From positions 220,530 through 284,529 of the forward strand of contig JAFGAR010000028.1 of the NCBI GenBank assembly GCA_016933575.1: a stretch of 64,000 nucleotides of DNA, read 5' to 3'. Position 1 is the first letter of the stretch. Every line of letters begins with the position of its first letter. Shown here in pieces: positions 10,601 to 19,600 of the stretch. The notes below the pieces were generated by a model. The model saw only the letters and a program-made list of their open reading frames with translations, was not told the DNA's origin and ran no database searches. Source of the stretch: Candidatus Thorarchaeota archaeon. GTDB lineage: Archaea; Asgardarchaeota; Thorarchaeia; Thorarchaeales; Thorarchaeaceae. The position numbers and the translations under genes were made by a program.

Positions 10601-13600
10601 AATCATCAGGAGACCATGTGATAGTATGCCCTGTGGTTCCTGCTTCATATGGATCAACTATCGGATTATCGATAGAAGGTGGTGTTGCAGGTTCGACGAT
10701 TACGACAACAGCATCTGCAATCCAGTTGTTGTATATATCAAAGACTTGAATGATGAAGTAGTAATTACCAGCGACTAAGCCATCGAGCGAAACTTCAACT
10801 GGACCTCCACTCCAGCTACTAACTTCAAACAATGCTCCGTCTAAGAATATCTTGTAGTATTGAGGATTTGCCTCAACGGGAGCCCACACTATATTCTCAC
10901 CAGTTATTCCTTCTTCAAATATGATGTCTTCAGGATTATCAATACTGGGTGGCAGGTACTCCCTAACCACATCAATATATTCGTCATTACTCCAATAGCT
11001 ATGTGAACCAGTGTCGTCGATAGCCCGCACTCTGAGGTAACATTCTCCATATGGTAGTGCAGTCAGTGATATTTGCAAGTCTGTTGTAGTAAACTCACCC
11101 TGTATTATCGAAAATATCGGACTTGCACTATATTGGACTTGGTAGTATGAGATGCTTCCCAGAGAAGATACACTTAAGGTCCAAGACAATGAAACACTCC
11201 CATCAGTACTTATTGTGCCAGGATTATTCAAAACTGGTCGAGTGACATAGACTACCAAAGGAGTTGGATTAAATATAGTGACACCAGTAGAGTATACTAC
11301 CATACTACCAGCTGAAAATCCTGCATGATATCCAACTGCAAAATCTGCGATACCATTAAAATCAAAATCGCCATAGTAGAAAGATATTACGGAATTTGTG
11401 GATGTCCTTTGGAAAATAATACTATTAGTTTCCCAATCTATTATTTGGAATTCCCCGGTCCATGCACCATTAGCATAACCAATACCTACTGCAATCTCAA
11501 AATTCTGATCAGAATCGAAGTTTGCAGCTTTTACGATATTCGGGCAGATATTAGTGCCTAATGTATATGACCACAATAGATCCAAATTGTTATCATACAT
11601 ATTCACATAGTTGATAGTAGCATCTTGTTCTCTTAATCCTGCAATAATACGCAAACTACCATTTGACGCAATTGTTGCAGTTTGTATTGATGTGACTAGA
11701 AACGGACCTAATGATATGGAATCTTGGACTTCATGAGAAGCTCCATCTACAATGAAGAGAGTTCCTTCGAAGGGTGCATAAAGAGAATCTCTGCTACCAA
11801 AAATAAGTTCTAACGCCGGATCGGAATCGATATTCGCAAGACTATGATAGCCGCCTAAACAGAGCCCATATTCTGAAGATCGCCACTCTTCCGAATGTGT
11901 CTTTCCATTATACACGAGGACGAGTCCGTTAATCATATTACTGCCATCCCGTTCAAAATCCGTGATGCCAATGATTTCTTGTTCACCATCTGCGTCTATA
12001 TCTTCGACCCAGAGACTATACACACCATTATTGATAGGACTCAACCATTCTAGTGCACCGGTTAATCCATTATAGACAGCAATACCAGCAATAGGACCAG
12101 TTTGCCACCATCCGCATGTACCAACTAATATCTCAATCTGTCCATCTTCATCAGGATCACCCAAGGCAACAACGCGGGCATATCCAGCACTTAGATAGAT
12201 TGTCCGTTCTAAAGAGTGAGTTATCCCATTGTATATCTGAATGTAACCTGTCGAACCATATCCTGGTTCTATTGCAACTATGGTTTCAGGTACACCATCA
12301 GCATCAACATCACCAGATACGATATCATGAACGATTCCAATATTCCCAGTTTCCCAGAGGAATTCCAACGAGGGATTCGTGGGTGCTGGAACCCCAGTAT
12401 CATACACTTCCATACAACCCGAGGAAAATCCTGCATGATATCCAATTGCTAGTTCTGTAAATCCATCTCCGTTGATATCCTCCACACATACCACCAGACC
12501 GGCATTCTTGTTCGGTCTTGTGTATAGCAGCGACTGGGATACAGCATCAATGATTCGAAAATGCCCGTACCAATTCCCTGAAGCATCAGCAATACCTGCA
12601 GCGATTTCAAGCGTTGGATCAGTATCAAGGTTAGCCATTGTGATACTGTAGGAATAGAGACCAGTACCAATGAAATATTCCCAATTGAAATTCAAACTTG
12701 TATCATAAGCACGGAGAAAGCCTGTGCCAGCCGCTTGGTCTATGAATCCAACTACGAGATCGAGAGAACCATCAATATCATAATCAGCAGCATCGAAACA
12801 CATAGTGTGCAGTGCGCCAACTACAAGTGAGTCCTGAACGGTATGAGTAGCACCATCTACAATCCAGATTGTGTTGGTATATGGTAGGTCGTTAGCGGTA
12901 CGACCACCGAAAACTAACTCCAATGCCGGATCATCGTCGAGGTTCCCTATCCAACTATAGTCACCAATTCCAAACCCGAAGCTACTGGTTTCCCATTCTA
13001 TTGCCTTCGTTTGACCATCAATTATCATTACAGTTCCAGGAGTCCTGATGTTGTTTACACGTTCAGTGATCACCATTCCAATGATTTCCATTGCACCATC
13101 CGCATCGATATCTTCAACTCCAACTGTATGGAACGCTTCATGCCGCACAGTTTCCCACTCTAACGCGCCAGTCGTTCCAGAAAAGACTCTGATCCTCCCG
13201 ATAGGTCCTGATTGCCAAGTACCCACAGTTCCAACCACAATTTCTATTGTTCCATCATGATCACAATCACCTAGGGCAAGGCTTCTTGCGTAACCATCAG
13301 CCATATAGATGATTCTCTCGAGTGAATGAGTCAGTCCATCGTATACACGTACATGGCCTACACCATAGGATGATTCGATGGCAAGAACGATTTCATTTCG
13401 CCCGTCAGCATCAACATCGCCAACACGGATATCATGTACGATTCCGATATTGCCAGTGTCCCAAGTCAATGATAGTGAAACTGGACCAGATTCATAGTTT
13501 ATCACTTCAAATTCTATGCTTTGGACTACTTCACAATTACCAGCCATATCTACAGAATAGCATTCGAATAGATAGAAACCAGATTGAGCAATTGTGAGAG

Positions 13601-16600
13601 TTTGATCATACCGGTGCCATGGACCACCATTTAGACGATATTCAACATAGTTCGGTCCGCTTTCTTGATCCTCGCAGGATAGAGAGATATCAATAGATTC
13701 TATGTACTGCCCATTAAGATTCTGTGTTCCACCTCTGGAAATGCTTGTTGATGGTCGAGTCTTATCGATTGAGAATATCAGATGTTTTTCCAACGACGGA
13801 TTACCAAGATTGTCCACTCCATAATATCGGATATCATAGGAATACTCATACTCCAAAGTGAACATCTCAAGGTAAGTGCAATATGTTACTCCATCTAAAC
13901 TATACATGATGTAATCGAGACCTGTAGGCAAATCAAACCCCCATATGACCACATCTACTGAACTGAGGTAGTAGTTATTCTGACCGACTACACCAAGAGC
14001 TGAAGCATAGACATTAGGCAATGTGTCATCAATCCTGAATGCACCAATATGGTACGCACTGAATGCCCAATTTCCTGCAACATCACTAGTCCTAATATGA
14101 AGATACCAGATTCCTGATTCGAGAGTTGTAGTGAGACTTGTTGAGGTCGTATCGAGAATTGTATCTGGAAGAGTATCAATTTCGTGGCTCCACTCGTACG
14201 AATATCCATACACTCCACTGAACGCATCCGATGCACCAAACCATTCAATGAACACTTCATCAATGGATGACCATGTATTGACAATGTGGGTAGAAGTGAA
14301 ACTAATCGGATTCTGTGGGAACGGTGAAGGTTGATCAATAAGAATCTCGATTGGTGGATTAGTTTCGACATTGCCATTTCGGTCTGTAGATCTATAGTAG
14401 AACCAATTCTGACCATTATTGTGGATTGTTACTGGTATGGAATACTCAATCCAGGTCACACCGTCAAAGCTGAATTCTGTAGAATAAATACCAGAGAACT
14501 CATCATTAACTTCCAAGGAAATAGTAACGGGAGAGGTGTACCAAGGTGCATTTACGACATCACCAGATGGAAAAGCCTCTGTAATCGGAGCAGTCGTATC
14601 AATCTTAATGGTAATTATCTGGTAGGGTTCAATATTTCCAGCATTGTCGATTGATCGATAGTACAATATGTTAATTCCATTAGCAGAAACCACAATGGGA
14701 TTCGAGTAGGTAATCCAGTCTATTCCATCATAGCTGTATTCAATTCTAGCGACACCAGACACATCATCGATCGCATTAAGACTGAATTCGACATAGGTGC
14801 TATACCAGTCATCAAAACCAATTGTACCATCAAGAGTTACAGTGGTCTGAGGATATGGTTGATCCACATGTTTAAACATTGACCAGTAGTATGCCTCAAT
14901 TCCAGGAACATCACCAATTTTTGTCAGGGTTCCATCATACGATGCTTTCATTAGATTCATATTTTTATCTACGAAAATGAGGTCCCTCTTTCCATCACCA
15001 TCATAGTCAATGAACTGATTCAGATTATCATAGCAGTCCTCCGAATAATACAATCGTCGTGATACATCATAGGTCCAAAGATTGGTCCCGGTTGCTAGAT
15101 CCCAAAGATGGATGCGTGCATTCGTCTCAGTCCAATCATATAGTGCAACCTCGTAGAATCCATCACCATTTAGGTCGAAAATATCAATTGTGAATGAACC
15201 CCGACCCCAGAGTGGAAGTGGTGGGAGGACATCAGCGCCCGTTGTCATGTTAATATAATAAGCGTAGAGAGTTACTTCGGAATATGAAGTGGTACAAACT
15301 ATTCCTGTACCGAGTGATATGAGACCAAGGTACGTCTTTATGTTTCTATCAGCATTTCCTCCAGGGAAACTTCTTTGCCACAAAAATGTACCATCGTGAT
15401 CATAAGCAACGACTGGAGGTCCCCATCCCGCCACAAAGAATTCCGGTTGTGGATCTGCATCTATATTCACTACTTCAAAATCTGTCATTCCTCCACTATA
15501 AGAGTCTTGGAAGTAAAGTAATTGTGTCATAGCGAAGTTTCGTAAATCAACAACTTGTACTCGTGGTTGTCCTTGAGGATAGATTGCTGCACCAGCCATC
15601 AAGTATGCATCACGTACTCCATCGCCATTATAGTCTGCAAGGAAACCTCTATCGACTCGCCATCCAGGATTGTACTGAGCAAGAAGATTTCCATCACTAT
15701 CATGAATGAATAATGTAGGTGCAACTTGTCTTGGTAGATGTTGAGTTACAATCTCCTTTATTCCATCATTATTGAGATCCTCAAAATACATCCCAAAAAT
15801 GAAGGCACAGCTCACCTCAGCAGGAACCTGCCATGACCAGAGAAGACTTCCATCTTCATAGTCGAATCTCATAAGTCTGATGTAGGTTTCATATCCAGAC
15901 ACATACAATTCCAAATGGCCATCATTGTTTGTATCATTTAAAGCGAAAGTATGGAAGATGTATGCGGGCATGTAGGTGTCCCAAATCAAATCGAAAGCAC
16001 CAGTTATGGGATTGTAGTCCTGTCTCATCACGTGACCATCACGTGTGGTGATGATTAGAGCATTATCTGAATCTGTATACGGGAGATCAATCTTGAAATC
16101 ATCTGATTTTGTAACCTCTGGATTACCTGCTACATCTGTAGCATTGAAGTAGATTGTGAATTCACCCTGCTCAGAGAATGTGAAGGGGCCAGTATACTCA
16201 ATCCAGTTGACTTCATCAAAGCTGTATGCAATTGTTTCAACACCCAATCCTTCATCGGTGGATGTGAGGGTTATAGTGACTCCAGAAGTGAACCAATCAT
16301 TATCTCCCGGGGTTCCATCAATATCGATAACAGTTACTGGTGGAGTATCGTCTTCAAGTACAGCAAACCATGAAAGTGAATTGACTTCACCGTATGCAAT
16401 ATTATTTACTACATCAATCCAAAGTGTAACATCGATCCATTCACCATTCTCTAAGTGTTTGAGCTTCAGATTGGATTCTCCGGCATCATTTTGTTTGCCT
16501 TCATATGGAAGTGCAATTGTGATTGTTCCTATGTATGTTGCAGTAGTTGTAATGTCGTAGTAGTAATTACCACCAAGTTTGAAACCGGTATGTGGATGTG

Positions 16601-19600
16601 GTGGTGTTGTACTTGCGATGATAGTAGTTATGCCAGCTGTCAAAGTTTCATCAAATACTATAGAAACTCCAGTTTCGGAATCAACAACCTCCACATCAAT
16701 TCCATACGGAGTATTTCCGAAAACCTCCACAGTAACATCCATGCTACTAGGATTGTTATAAGCATCATTAGCCCAAAGAGTAAATACATACAAACCTGGA
16801 TTTAGTCCATCAATTGCGATACTGATGGTTTCAGATTCGATTTGACCTGAATAAATAGGATTCCCATCTTTGAGAATTTCATAGGTTCCAGGATAGGGTT
16901 CAATGATATTCCAATCGAGGAAATGACCTAGTGTTCCAGCATCATATGGATAGTAAATTTGTCCAGATATTTGAGGTCCAATGTCGTCATAGATTTCCAA
17001 AGAAATGATTTCACTAATTGCACTCCAATATTGTGGATCTCCATCCCATCTCGAACGAATATAGTAAGTTCCCGGATCATAAATCCATGATGCAATGAAT
17101 TTACCATTTGAACCTGTATTGCCAGCTGAAATCTCCTGCCAATCCAGACCATCAACAGAGTACTCGATGACAACATACTTCAAATCAAGAATGGGACTAA
17201 TTGTAACATTAATTGTCGCACTTGTATCGTATCGAATTGAGGTAGAAGAAATCTCTGTTATCAATGTTGTCGGATATCTCTCACTTATAGTTAATTCAAG
17301 ATGATTACTGATACTGCCATAATAATGAGCATCACCAAAATAGACACACATTATATAGTAATCTCCAGAAAGTGTGGGAGTCCAGTCAATTGTAAAAACT
17401 CCATTTGAGCTAATGGCTTCACCAAATTTCTGCCATGATTCATCATCGTAGCTCCAGTAGAATTCTGCTATATGATTATCAAGTGAAGGTGTTAACCAAC
17501 CATTAATCAAGACAGTATCATCCAATATCAAGAAACTTGTTGATGAAACAATAGATAGTTGAGTTTGTATTTTATCGACTTCCAATTCGATTTCATCACT
17601 TGTACCTGATTTGTAATTGGAATCACTTTCTATTATTGCTCTTAGATAATAATTACCTGGCTCTGGACTCAGAAGATTGTACTGAATTGCACCTAAAACA
17701 GTATTGTCAGAGAAAAGCTCAATCCAAGTTACACCGTCATTACTTATTTGTAGTATAATTTCTCTTCCATCAACAGCTGGAATGATGGTAGATGAAATAA
17801 GAACACTTTGAGGATACACGATTGAGGAATCTGAGATTGCAATAGTTAGGGTGACACTAATTCTATTATCGATGGTAAATACACCTGTGAATTCTGATCC
17901 AGCTCCTCCATTATTATCATTAAAAGCGATAAGAACAATGCAATTGGTGCTTAATAGAATATCATCAGTATGTATTGGTAGACCCAAAGAATGCCCTGTT
18001 GGAGAGCAAAGAAAATCAAACGACTGAAAGGATTCAACCCAAGTTAAACCGCCGTCAATCGATATGAAAATTTTAAAATGAACCCAATCGTAATCATCAT
18101 CAAAGCAATCAAAGAATAAACCAAAAACATCCTCACATATTTGACCCTCAATAGGTCCTGTTATTGAGATGATTGGTTGTCGATTAGGGAGATTGTCAAT
18201 CTCAAAAGTACCAGATACAATTACACCTGTTCCGCCCCATTCGTCATCATAATGAAGCCTAAACTTCATGTTTTTAGAATCAGGAAGATCAGTCGAATCG
18301 AAAAGATACTCATGATAATAACCTTTAGCGTATTCGTATGTTGTGAAAAATGGATACCAAGTCTGTCCCAAATTAGGGGAATACTCAGCAGTATACCAAA
18401 TTCTATCATAATTTGAATCACTTACATCCCAAATGAAATACCACTCACCCGAAATTACAAGTCCCTCAGAAGGTGTAATGATAGAAACAGATGGTTCGGA
18501 ATTTACTTGATTTGGATGATGTAGGTAGTTGTGGAATCCCCAAACAAATTCATCCCACGAGTAAGTAATCGAACAATCAAGTCCATCATATGGCTTATTG
18601 TAGGAAATTACGTGTTGAGGGAAATAGATTGCAATCCCGTGGGAATCTGGGTGTGCGGATTTATAGCAATGATTGATGTACGAAGCTGAATACGAGTCTA
18701 GCACAACCTGAATAGCATATTGAATCTCACTATTAGTAATCCTCAATTGGAGTTTTTCTAGGAAATCCACTAAATCCACACCACTCCCAGGATATTGGTC
18801 AGCAGTTATTCGTGCATCATATATCATAGATTCATATGAAGCGATGTTATCTAACAGTAATTGAGCTAAGTTATCTAAAGCTGGAACTAAATATTGTACG
18901 ATCTCAAATATTTTGAACGCTCCCATTGTGGCGGTTGCCTCAGGGGCGAAAATATAATACTCATCAACCATAAGTGATGCGAAATCTTGTGAACTGATAG
19001 TCCCACTTGTTTCAAGAGCTGTTTGTAAACCGCTTAGTATCAAATGGTAAGGCCAACCGCCCACATAATTGATAAAAGGTGGTAATATTGATAGTTCTGG
19101 TCGTCCTTGTTCATTGTCTTCAGATGCTACAAGAATCTCCGCAGAGTTTCGTAATTGATATGCAATCTCAACCATACCCATTATACAAGCATCAAACCCA
19201 ACTATATCCAATTCAATCGCTGTGTCTTCCAGAGCTTGTCCAAATTCACTCACACTCATACCTATATTGTCATTTGTACCATCTTGGAGAAGAATATTAT
19301 CTGCTCCACCTCCATGATCCATAACGATAAGTGCGTAATGTTGAGCTTGAAATGTTGAAGCTGACCATTCCACGAAATTAGTGAGTGTGCGTGGATTAGC
19401 CATATCAAGCTCCGATTCTAACCATGGCACATACAACGGATCTCCTTGGAAACTTGATGATGTTTCATATTCAATGTAATAATATACCCAGAGAAGATAT
19501 TCTAATCCAATAAATATGCCAGGCATATAGAACCGGAGAAATGTATCACCATCGGACGCACCATCTTTGAGACAGATAACACTCATTTCACTATTGGAAC

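Noticed and set aside
5770-16075. CRISPR or DNA satellite array, because of the many regular repeats
   Set aside because: The repeats are about 260 bases, encode protein domains and have diverged at DNA level; there are no short identical repeats with unique spacers.
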